From: Beta vulgaris subsp. vulgaris | Taxonomy: Eukaryota; Streptophyta; Magnoliopsida; Caryophyllales; Amaranthaceae | DNA: 64,000 bases | Direction: 5' to 3' | Assembly: GCF_026745355.1 (NCBI RefSeq) | Contig: NC_079203.1 | Span: 1-64,000 of the forward strand | Notes under the pieces: model-generated | Databases searched by the model: none | What the model saw: the letters and a program-made list of their open reading frames with translations, nothing else | What the model was told of the DNA's origin: nothing | Program-made: the position numbers and the translations under genes | In this document: one piece after another, positions 35,640-46,480 of the stretch | How the letters are laid out: each line of letters begins with the position of its first letter | Numbering within the stretch: the stretch's first letter is position 1

Positions 35640-36938
35640 TCTGTGATAATTTTGCCAGGAGGAAGATGAAGTGGTTTAATAATTGTGGACTATCAATAAA
35701 TCGGGCATTGTCAACTTCAAATGCAATCCGGACTACTATAACGAGCTACAAACGAAAAAGAAAAGTATGTGATACACAATTATTTACGTCGAAATCATTT
35801 TCTAGAAGAATTGTACTTTTTCTATCCAAATTATTACTATTTTGACTAAAACGCAGGGAAAGCACTACATAGTGGTTGGGAGATTAATTGATATCGATGT
35901 TGATAGTTTTACAGGGTATAATGCTTGCACATTTTGTGGATTTGATATTCAACAAGTTAGTGAGCATATCATTTGTAGTAATTGTAACAAAGAAAAGCCT
36001 CCAAAAACTATTAGGTACTCTCTTTTTTATACTATTTGGATATAAATTTATAATTGTGTTAAAGTTATAATTACTTTTTATTAACCTGCTTACTATCTTT
36101 GTATATTTTTTTTCTACATTTCAACGATTAAAAAAATGCATATTTCTGAATATATGACTGTACTCGACTCTACCAGTACAATGAGTGTCAAGCTCTTTAC
36201 AAAACAGATTGAGTTTATACTCCACTCAACTAAAGCAAAATTGAAGCATATGTTTGATGCGGTACTATATAATTTTATGAACTTTACTCTTATTGATAAC
36301 ATGACTAAATTGAAATATAGTGTACGTTGTAATTTTTCAGATTAATTATGTTATTTTGATTTATTTATTACAGGTGCATGATAGAGTTTTGCTACGATCC
36401 AAGCTTCTTACACGTGTGCGCAATGCATATATTTTCGTATTTCATCCTCTTTATCTATCGGCTTATATAGTAGACTATGTAACTTATATCGACTGGGTAG
36501 AAGAATGTGCATATTTATTTAAGTAATTACTATTTCAACTTTCATTAGATTTTCTTTGTTAATGGCCTTATTAATAATCTTTATCCATTTTAATTTTTTT
36601 TGTCTTCTCTTTTTGTAGAATGAGGAGCACATTGAATGTCCTGCAGCAATAAAGCATAATGAATCGCATCACCTTTTTAAAAATATTAGAATAAAAGACT
36701 CCGAGGTTTTACCTTAGTTTTGTTTGTTAATCTCTTTAGTTTATAAACACCATGAAGCTCTTTCCTTAGTACTATATTATGCTTGGAATCCCTTCTTAAA
36801 TGCATAATTTGTTGTTGGAAAAAGTTTTTTTAAATGACCGATAACACAATAAATTACATTTAAATGATAAACACAAGAGATAAGTCATGTAAAAATGTTA
36901 ACAGTAACATCCGGGGTATTTCCCAGGCCACACACTAG
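35640..36938 (+). mobile_element. Helitron 3' portion with an RPA-like gene remnant
   Basis: The right end has a CCGGGG/CCCAGG hairpin (36911-36927) followed by CCACACACTAG and then T, the 3' signature of Helitrons (hairpin, CTRR end, T target). Inside, on the same strand, is a replication protein A-like fragment (next entry), a gene type plant Helitrons commonly carry. The 5' end and the Rep/helicase gene are not present in recognisable form. Confidence 0.6.
35856..36290 (+). pseudogene. RPA70-type zinc-ribbon OB-fold fragment
   Basis: After an AG at 35855-35856 a frame reads GKHYIVVGRLIDIDVD, then CTFCGFDI and IICSNCNKEKPP, a Cys-x2-Cys ... Cys-x2-Cys ribbon like that of the RPA70 C-terminal single-stranded-DNA-binding domain. 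A GT at 36015 may end this exon. The next block (36136 on, MTVLDSTSTMSVKLFTKQIE) matches the following strand of the same fold. No good acceptor AG precedes that second block, and the frame stops afterwards, so this is a remnant. Confidence 0.6.
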
Positions 36939-36949
36939 TTTTTATGTAA

Positions 36950-37062
36950 AAAAAATGTCATCTAATGTTGCATAGCTTATTAGTTAGAACTTTACTATAT
37001 TAAATTGAGGTCACGTGGTCGAATTTTATATGGAGAATGTTTTTATTTTTTTTTAATGTGCA
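36950..37062 (+). repeat. Possible SINE-like sequence
   Basis: A B-box-like GGTCGAATTTT near 37016 and an A-box-like TAGCTTATTAGTTAG near 36973 precede a poly-T run at 37042-37060. Weak evidence. Confidence 0.3.
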
Positions 37063-37145
37063 TAATGATGATATGGAATGAAACAATAAAAGGGAGAGTG
37101 ACACGTGGTGTGTTGAGTTGCTTAGAAAGCTTGTTAATATATATT

Positions 37146-37615
37146 TATTTTTTTTGGTAAAATGTAAGTGTATTACCAAATTTGCGCAAAAAGATCCACC
37201 AATACAACCTAAGATGCTACAACATAGTTTACTGCAACACCAGACCACAACAGCCAACAACACACACAACCAAATTAAAACAACCTACAACCAACACAAA
37301 AGAACAGACTTTAAAACAGAACCATTACATACACCATACTAGCTCAGACAGGTATTCACTGGTTGATGAAACCAACATCTATCCTCATCTAACCAGTTGA
37401 ACTCCACAAAGCTCTTAAACCTACCATAAACATGTAACTGAATTCGTTTGCTAATAACATGAGGTTGCATAATAGCTGCATTCCAAAGAGCAAAATTCCT
37501 AGCCTTCCACAAATGGTACACCATAGCAGCAACTGTAGTATAGCAGATCTTGCTCCTCTGCTTACTTGTAAACTTTTCAATATATTTGTGTAGACTAGTT
37601 TTGAAGCCTGTTGCA
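37146..37615 (-). mobile_element. 5'-truncated L1-type LINE, minus strand
   Basis: On the minus strand the block VYHLWKARNFALWNAAIM (37524-37339) is the conserved C-terminal tail after the zf-RVT region of plant LINE ORF2. A poly-T run (poly-A on the minus strand) ends it near 37146. AAGCTTGTT at the left flank and AAGCCTGTT at the right may be a decayed target duplication. Confidence 0.7.
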
Positions 37616-37714
37616 CGAATTGTTTTTTATTTTATTTTATTTCAAATTTTTTGTTGACATTGTTGATTTTGTGTTGCTTAAAATGAGATTTTTCAACACA
37701 ATTGTATTTACATA

Positions 37715-37989
37715 CTTCCTCCATTCTTTTTCTATTGCAATGATTATCACTTTATGTAATTTCATCTATTGGGACCACTTCTTTTTGATTAAAAAAGCAA
37801 CTACAGTTGACAATATTGTCATTTATTTTATGTTAATAAAAACCATCATTAACTGCTCATATGGTGATTTACTTATCTCCTCCTCTAGTTAATTAAAGGG
37901 GTACCTCTCTGCTAAACTACCCTTTTTTTTTCACTTCCTTAAAAACCATGCCCAAATCCAGTGTTGTAGTACAAAAAGAATGGAGAAAG
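37715..37989. mobile_element. Stowaway-type MITE (275 bp)
   Basis: Inverted ends CTTCCTCCATTCTTTTT and CTTTCTCCATTCTTTTT, with TA target duplications (37713-37714, 37990-37991), the Tc1/mariner Stowaway signature. No coding sequence. Confidence 0.88.
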
Positions 37990-37991
37990 TA

Positions 37992-40335
37992 TTTGTCATT
38001 ATGCTCTAATTTTTAAGTTTGTTACTATGATATATAAATTGTATATTTTTGAAAACTCAATTGAATATTGTAGCTAAGTCTATTATTGAATAGTATCTCA
38101 ATAATTGATATGACTAATTATAGTTAACACAATTTTAACATGAAGAATACCGGAATGATACTTGAAAAGTATAGAGGGTAATAATTTAATAGATGCATGA
38201 TAGAAATAATAAAGAAAGACATAAGCGTTAGTCACAACATTTAATATAGTATAATAATTTAAGTTCAATTTACATAGTATAATAATTTAGGTTATTTATT
38301 TAAAACTAGACTGTAATCTTCCCTTATTCAAAATACCTTATATGTATTTATATCTATATTGAACGTTATTTTTTTCAAAGAAATTTAAAAGAATAACATG
38401 GCATGTTTAGATGGAGTTCTCTATAATATTCAATTAAAAGATTTGATTTTTTACTTGTTAAATAAATCTAATGTTCAGAAACCACATAGATCTAGAATAA
38501 TTTGATGGCTGAAAATAATTTGATTATTTTCCCACTAATTTTCGGATTTTATCATATTATTTGTGAATTTTAGTTAAATTTTATGTTTAATTTGATTGTT
38601 CACGAATTTTAAGGACAACAATTAAATTTTTTGATTTTATCTGTTATAATAATTCAATAGATCACCCTAAAAATTATTTTCAAACTTTCCAGAATTTAAT
38701 TGTTAATATTCTAAATTTTTGGATATAATTTGATTTTTTGCCTAATTTTTGAATTTTTGTTAGAGTTAATGTTTAATAAAGATTAACCATTGAAAATCTA
38801 ATCTTAACAAACCTAAAATTTTATTTGAATTTGTTAAGTGATTAAAGTTTTCTGCCCTAATTTTCGGATTATAAAACTTAATTAAACCCTTAATCTTTAA
38901 CAATAGATTAGCTATATTTATGTAAATTGTTACAAAAATTAAAGAGGAAGTCAACCATGGTTCGGTGGCCCCACGACTATCGGTGAAGCCACGGTGGCTG
39001 GCGGGAGAACCGGAAGTAGGCCCGACAGAGGGCGGTGGAGTCACGGTCGGGAAGCTGCCTTGAAACCACGCAAGTTTGACGTGCAATGGCTCGATGTTGT
39101 GATGCGTTGTTGCCCTTGCTGCCAACGATTGCTAGCGGCCTAGGGCTGACCGACGAGGCCGGCAGGCAACGCGTCGTGGGAAAAGACCGACGATGTCATT
39201 GATGTGCAACGCTGGTGCTCGTGTGACATGGTGGACTCGTTGTTGCCTTATGTCGTGTGTGTGGTGGTTGGGGTTGTGTTGAACCCAATGTGATGTCTGG
39301 GGTTTCGGAACCCATGGTGATTGAGTGTTTTGGCTGTTGACTCGCAACCTTGTGCTGCGGGTCAGCAGTCAACAGATTCTTTAAAAAAAAATTGGAAAAG
39401 CTGATTTTCTAAATTTTGACTTTTGAGCATAAATCAATTATTTCCAATAATGCAAATTAAGTTATTGATATTGATTAATGCCATATATGAATAAGTAATT
39501 GAATAAAAATAATAAAGTTTTCTAAATAATTTATAGCTTACATTTGTTAAGTTTCTGTAATTATTATGGAAAGTTTTATTTGCTTATTAATTGTTAATAA
39601 GTAAATAGTTCGGGTTTATTTTATTTTGATATTATAAATGCGTGGATGTTTAATATAATATGTATGATATTATATTTTGTATGTTTTGACTAGTATGGCC
39701 CAAATTAAGATAGTAAATACAATCTGCGAATCGTTAAATTTGAATGTAAATTGAATACAATCTGCGAATCGTTATTTTTGAATATAAATTAAATACGATC
39801 TGCGAATCGTTTGTAATTTTAAAATATTCATTATCTATTTAATTCAAATTATGTAATCAAGTAGGAGGATCCAAGGAGTTTCAAGGATGGTAATCCATGG
39901 AGATTCAACAGAAGATTCATGAAGATTAGTTATTTTCCTAAGTATAGGGGTCATACTAGATAATTTTAATTTATTAATTTCTTGCATTTATTTTGTTTAA
40001 ATGCTTGCTTCTAAGTTTGTTTTGTGGTTAATTAATTCATGTGTTCACTATTAATTGACTATGTTCGTAAACTTAGGTCCCCAAAAGTAATATTGAGTTT
40101 AATTGTTTTTCCATACAACACCTATAAAGCCTTAGAACATGAGTAATAGGTTCTGCCAAGGCAGAGTGTTGCTCATATTTTCGGGGATAGTAGGGTAGGT
40201 TTTTGAAACTTACATGTTAATGCTTGGTTTAACTCAACAAAATCATCAAAAAACAAAGTTTTGGGTTTTGAAGCTAAGAGATAGGAGTAAACAAGGAGTT
40301 GGAAACCTCTCTACCAAGAATTACAATTAGTTATA
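37992..40335. other. AT-rich intergenic DNA with a GC-rich island and a minisatellite
   Basis: Mostly AT-rich with no recognisable gene. A GC-rich island spans about 38950-39370, with short ORFs on the minus strand that have no recognisable domain. A 38 bp minisatellite lies at 39713-39815. The stretch 39840-40335 shows nothing I recognise. Confidence 0.6.
39713..39815 (+). repeat. 38 bp minisatellite, three copies
   Basis: AATCTGCGAATCGTT (with G in one position in copy 3) recurs at 39721, 39759 and 39797, each followed by TTGAATGTAAATTGAATAC-like sequence. Confidence 0.88.
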
Positions 40336-41387
40336 ATTAGTTGCAGTTGCAGTATGCGCACCCAACTTTCAAAAGTTGCACTTTGCTCACTCAAAGTACA
40401 ACTCTGTTAACTTTGAATTTAATATATAGAAAAAGGCATAAAGTTGCAGTTTGCTCACCCAACTTTCAAAAGTTGCACTTTGCTCATTCAAAGTACAACT
40501 CTGTTAACTTTGAATTTAATATACAGAAAAAGTTGTGTGGCTAAAAAACGAGAATGGCAGTTATACTTTACAGGACAAAAATTTAATTCCCAACAATCAC
40601 TTCTCTAATATATTTGAAACAAAATAAAATCAAGTATTTGATAAAATAAGCTAAGTTAGTATGGTGGTATAATAAAAGAAAGTAGGAAAGTACTAATTTT
40701 ATTAATAGCAAAAGAATTAGAAATTTTCCAAAAATGGAAAATCGCCATGACCACACAATTCATCTTCTTCCTCAAGCTTTCTCTCCTTGTTTCCCAAGAC
40801 ATTCTAGAACACCTTAATTCCCAAGTATTCTTCAACATTAAGTATCTATTAGTTTAATAAAGTTTAATTCCTAAAATTTACTATAAATAGTATGCTAATT
40901 TCACTATTCATTTCTACCCAAAAATCAGAAAGTTTCAAACTCCAACTACCTACAACTCCGACCACCACCACCACCTGTCTGCCCCTTCCCCACGCGCACC
41001 GTCACGGACCAGCCGCCAGCACCACCGCCTTCTCCTCCATCCCCTGAGCTACATCGCTACACTCCTCCTCTTCTCCATCCTCTCTTTCTCGCTGCTCTCC
41101 CTCCCCCCCTAATCTCTCTCCTCCTCGGCCCCAAAAGTCAACTTCATCATAGTACTAATGCATTTTATGGATGAGAATGTTTGCATGGAGGTTGAAGGTC
41201 TGCATGTGTGGGTGGAAAATGTTCCAACTGAAATTGCTACTGCTAATTATTAATGTTGAAGTGTATATTTAGTGTGGAGCTAAGTATAAGTCCACTTTTA
41301 GGTGTTTGAAGTTAAGTAAATTGCTAATATAAGTCCACTTTTAGAAATAAATATACACTTTGCAGATTTGATGGAGTAATTAATAAA

Positions 41388-44300
41388 CGGTTTTTCACCA
41401 GGTACCCTTGAGGTTTCTTAATATTTACCTTATACCCTCGCGTTTTCCAATATTCACTAGGTACCCATGAGGTTTTATAAAAATTCTTGAAATGCCCCTG
41501 TCGTTAAGTTTCCGTCAATTTCATTGGAGTTCCGTCCAAGTCATTCATATTAACCCAATTTAACTCTAATTAAACCTAGTTAAACTCTAATTAATCCTAA
41601 TTAAACCACCCACCTCCCCAATCCCCCAAACCACCCACCCACCTCCCCAACTCCTGAAACCAATCCCTACCACCTCACCTGCTCCAAAAAAACCACCATA
41701 CCCACCACCCTATCCCCTGAAACCCATCCCATCCACATCCCCTAGTCTCAAAAACCACCATACCACCACCCTACCCCCTTAAAAACTACCCCCAGCCCCG
41801 AAAATCACCAACCTGCATCTTACTCTCCCGCAGCCCCCCTGTAATCCCCCACATTTTTAAAGGATTTTCATAAATATATTAAGTTATTTATGTAGTTATA
41901 TTTAAATCCAAATGAGTTTGGAAATGGTTTGACTTTTAAAAAGGGTTGACTATTTTAAAAGTCAACTAAAAATATTTGCATGACTTAATAAAATTGAAAA
42001 TGTTTTAATTAAGCATGCCTTAATAAAAGCTTTAAGCATTTAAAATATTTATTTAAAAAGAAGTTTAATGGAATCGAAACTCCTAAAAAGATAAAAAGGA
42101 AAAGAGTCCTATTGATGATTAAAGTCCTAAGTTGATCATCTTTTTAGTCATCAAATAAATTTTAAATTCTCTTTTCCTAAATTCTAATCTTATCTCTTTT
42201 CCTAAACCAAAAAGGATTAGTCTTTTTGTAAATATCCTAAAACCCAATTATTTTATCCAACCCAATTATTTACTTCAAAATCACGTCCTTCATACTTCTC
42301 CCTCACTCGACATTTTCTCTCTCTCCTTCTTTGTGCGTGAGTTCATCGTTTTCTCTCAAAAACGTTTTTCTTCTCGCTAAGTAACGTTTCTTGTTGAACA
42401 AGAAACGTCACAAATATTTTCTTGAAGCCAAACTCTGCTGCCGCCATCCTTGCTGCTGCCTTCAGTCCGGCGCTGCCTTCCTCCTCCATTTGGTTGTTTT
42501 TCTTTACTTCTCCTTTAAGATTCCATTAAAGTCTAATTTTTATTGTTATTTTATTATTTTACATGATTATGATTTGAGTTATTATTTATTATGAAGAAAT
42601 TATTTCGGTTCATATGTATAAAAGAAAAAAATTTCAGATTTATTATTTTTAGTTTTAATCATGAAAGATATGGTTTTTAGGGTTTTAAATCACTAGAAAC
42701 GTATATTTAGAGTATAATATGAATTTTGATTGGAATACGATTTTTATATGCATTTAAAATATTTTCAGAAGTTTAGAAAATTTTATAAATGCTGGAAAGT
42801 CATAAAGTTAGTATTTTAAGGTTTTTAATGATTTTTAATCACTTGAATAGTTGTACTATACTAGGGATTAAAAATAACGAGAGTTAAATTATAAAAACGA
42901 TTTTTAAAGACGTTTAAAAGGGTTTGGGACGTTTTAAAGTTGCTGTATTTTTTTAGTTCAAGTATTTACTTGATTATTTATTGTTGTAGGCGGAGAATTA
43001 TAGTAGGGGACTTTTAGACATAAAAGTGGCCTACCGTTGCGTTTATACAAGGTACGTACATAGTCTACGTGCTATATGGTTAGAAACATGCTTTAGGGAT
43101 GTTTTTATTTTGTAGTATCATGTATAGGACCTTGTTGTTCATATATATGATTTACTGAGATTGCTTTACATGTTACTTGCCTGTGTGCTACATGTAAACT
43201 AAGAATATGTATAAGTAAGATTGTTTGTATGGAAGTTTGATGCAAGCAGATAAGTTTAGTTTGGTATTAATTCGTGAGTGAATTAATGTAAGTAATTGGA
43301 ATCATGTGTTACATAGATTCTTTGAGTTATTTATTTATCTTATAAGAACCGTGGATCTTATTTGGTAATTATGAGTTATACCTAATAAAGGTACAGTTTA
43401 CTGTTGGCTAGGTTCAACAGGCAAGTTAGAAAGAATAAAAGAAGTTAAAAGAGTCTTGAATATAAGTTGTAACTTGTTAATTCTAAGATAAAAAGGAGTT
43501 TTGTGATTTATGTGATTATTAGTTATTATGTTGTGTGCTTGGTTGGTGTCAACACAAGTATAAAATGAATGCAACGTAAAGTGAAACGAGATAGGTTATA
43601 GACTTTAGACTGGTGCACGTCTAGAGTTGGACACTAAGGGTTGGGATACATAGTCCGCCGTGTATGTATTTTCCTAGGATTGGATTGATCACCTTTCCTT
43701 TTTAGCTCAAAGGTTCCTCGATATCGCAGGTCAATTGGAATATGTGTAGCTCCCATATCTCCTACTTCAGTATAGACAACTCGTCCCATAACTATTCCAT
43801 TTAAAAGAAGAAATAAAAGTTTAGAGTCTAGTTCAGTAAGAGTCATCTGCAGTTTGTTATATGCTTATTATTATTATGTTGTAGTATCATGTTTAGGATT
43901 ATTTATGCTGATATGTAGTACTCAGCTTTGCTGATTACGTGCGTGTTTTGTGTGTGATCATGGCTTTGCCTATTGATCCTGTGATGATCCTTCTGGTGAG
44001 CAGAGTCAGTATTGCATTGACATTACAGGTTTGCAGATGCATTGCATTGGGAATCTGGAATGGAGAGGCTTATCTTAGTATAGTTGAAGTTGTTTTCGTA
44101 GGGACATCTTTACTAAGTTTGAGGTTTTAGTTGGTGTGCTTTAGTTTGAAACAGTTGTCATTATTTCATAAGTTTAATAAAGTTGATTTTATTTAGTATT
44201 TGTTTTCCGCTGCAAAATTCTGAGTAAGCCGAAACGTTTTCACACGGGCGATAATGCCTGGGTAATTCTCTAGATTTGTTATTAAAGTATTTTCTAGAAA

Positions 44301-45302
44301 GAGAGAATTATCGGGGTGTTACACCCCCACCCTTTCCCTCACAGCCCCCTCCCTCCACCTTGAAATTGCGACAGCATTGGCACTCTCCCCCACCCCCTCC
44401 CCCGCAATTACTCCAGTGGCACACACACCTTCCCCCCGCAATTATTCACACAACATTCGTAGTTACAAAACCTAGGGTTTTCAATTTCACCCCCAATTCA
44501 ATTCAATTTAACAGAGGAGAGAGAAAAAGTGGAGCGGCGAAAATGATGAAATCGAAACGAAGAGCGATGAGTAACAGGGGAATGGAAGAGACTGGAAATG
44601 AAAATCTTCACTTTCTGGATAAAGCGGCACATACTAGGGAGAAAATAGCTCATGTCGTTCCTACGCTCATTCTTGAATCTTTTTGTTCTCTTGATTCTTC
44701 TCATGTTCATGATGAGAAGGAGGGGGGTTGCGAGGCTAAGAGGGAGGGGGTTGCGGGGCTGCGAGGGATGAGTGATGGGGGTTGCGGGGGTGGGGGAGGG
44801 GAGGTGGTGGTGGGTTGGGAAGTTCATGTGAGGGTTGATGGCTAAGGTAAGGTGTGTGTGGATTTGGATAGGGGGAGGGGATGGGGAGTTCATGTGGGTA
44901 TAGTGGTTAAGGTGAGGTGTGTGTGGTATAGGATAGACTCAAGTTGTAGTGTTGTTTAAGGCAAGGTTTGTGTGGTGTAGACACCTATATTTGGTCTCCT
45001 GTCCCGATGGGTAACGCGATAATGACATTTTAGGAACTAATAAAAACCACTCTATATATTAATTAAGCTAAAAGAAAAAACTAAAAACTAATAAAAATCA
45101 CTAGTTAAGCTATTGTTAGATATTTTAAGAAATTTATCAAACCTAAGGGGTATTTGGTGAATTAAGAATGTGACGGAAACTTAACGGCAGGGACAATTCA
45201 CGAATTTTTACCAAATCTCAGGGATACCCGGTGAATATTGGAAAAACGCGGGGGTACCAGGTGAATATTAAAAAACCTCAGGGGTACCTGGTGAGAAAAC
45301 CG
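41388..45302. mobile_element. Mutator-like element (MULE-MITE) split by a solo LTR
   Basis: Long inverted repeats of at least 130 bp: CGGTTTTTCACCAGGTACCC on the left, CGGTTTTCTCACCAGGTACC as reverse complement of the right. Both continue through GAGGTTT, CGCGTTTT and GTTAAGTTTCCGTCA. A perfect 9 bp duplication ATTAATAAA flanks it (41379-41387, 45303-45311), as for Mutator elements. Without the LTR it is about 1.43 kb. It has no transposase. A 189-residue frame at 44276-44845 is low-complexity and starts in the LTR, so it is not taken as a gene. Confidence 0.9.
41840..44323. mobile_element. Solo LTR (2484 bp) of a gypsy-type element
   Basis: It starts TGTAATCCCCCACATTT and ends TTATCGGGGTGTTACA, with TG...CA ends and a 5 bp CCCCC duplication on both sides (41835-41839, 44324-44328). 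There is no internal coding region and no second LTR, so it is the product of LTR-LTR recombination. The long LTR and the near-palindromic ends resemble plant Tekay-type chromoviruses; this lineage is inferred. Confidence 0.82.
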
Positions 45303-45554
45303 ATTAATAAAAGTTATCAATTTCCTGTCAAAAAACAGAAATGAGGAGAGAGAGAATTGATAGGATAATGGGTAAAAAAAGTGTGGGGATTAAATTACCC
45401 CTTCATTACACCTCTCTAGATTCTTGTGCATTTCATTATTTTAATTAATTATCCAAAAATTAGTGAAAGTTAGTGGGCCATGTTAACAAAAAAGCACTTC
45501 GAGTGAGTAAACTGCAACTTTTGAAAGTTGGGTGAGTAAACTACAATTTTATGC

Positions 45555-46480
45555 AAAGTTTAGTACCCTTTAATATGCTTAACTCGCTTAAAATAAAACT
45601 GATTCACCTAATCAATTAGTCTAGTCTATTTATCTGAATTGGGAATGAACATAGTAGGGTTTGATTAGAAACTAGAATATGTTGTTGATATTGAGCTAAT
45701 GAGTTAAACTCATTACATGTTGGTTGTTAATATTAGAACAACATAAAGTTGCATGCTTATAATATAAACCTTAATAAGTTGATTGTACTTATATGACCCA
45801 TTTCTAATGTCTAAAATAAGTTACTATAATGATATAATGCTAATAAACTTATTTAATGGTTAGCTTAATGACAAGTCACTATAGTATGTACTAAGGAACC
45901 CTTTTATGTCAACTTCTAAACAAATCAATAATATGATAATGTTAATGGCTCTATTTTAGCAATAGACATATTTAATCTATTTAATTGATAATCTATGATT
46001 AATTAGTATTAGTTCTGGACTCACATAATAGTCTATAAACATAACAATGTACTTATAAAATGAAATGGTTATATTTTGATATGAATTGCAATTATAAGTA
46101 TTCAATGACTCTATAAATGGAACTAAAAGAGTTATACCACTTATTAGTTGATTAAAGAGTCACTGTAATAAGTTAATAACGACTTAGATCCATGACGTTT
46201 TGTTTTATGTTTTAGGTATGGAAGAAAAGTTGCAGTATATATAACTATTATAATGAGATGAATTGAGGAGACTATATATGATTCTATAAGGTTTAGGATA
46301 TTTTGTATGATGGTTAAACAAGTATTATTTTATAATGAGTAATAGTATAGTTGAATTACCATTTTAGGCTAATATTTTATTTGTGGGCCATACCCACAGG
46401 CTTAAGCTATGATTTCGTTGTCAAAGTTATGTATTTTCGGGGCGTTACAGATAATGTTATGTATTTTTGTGGCGTTACAG
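45555..46480. repeat. AT-rich DNA ending in two LTR-terminus-like repeats
   Basis: 45555-46400 is AT-rich with no gene seen. TTATGTATTTTCGGGGCGTTACAG at 46427-46450 recurs, slightly changed, at 46457-46480. The CGGGGCGTTACA end resembles gypsy LTR tips, so this may be an LTR fragment of uncertain orientation. Confidence 0.45.

Larger units (their letters stand above)
40340..45554. mobile_element. Outer terminal-inverted-repeat element, host of a nested insertion
   Basis: Left repeat GCATAAAGTTGCAGTTTGCT from 40436 (with a 97 bp tandem duplicate starting about 40340) and right repeat, reverse complement of 45480-45554, GCATAAAATTGTAGTTTACT. Both continue CACCCAACTTTCAAAAGTTGCA and on to GTTAAC. 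No certain target duplication was seen. The native inside includes a CCACCACC-rich stretch (40960-41130) that could be a captured gene fragment. Confidence 0.6.

Noticed and set aside
37000..37269. 89-codon minus-strand ORF
   Set aside because: It spans the 3' tail and flank of a LINE fragment and has no domain of its own.
44276..44845. 189-codon ORF rich in Pro and Gly
   Set aside because: It starts within the solo LTR and continues across the insertion junction into the Mutator-like element, so it is a chance frame.
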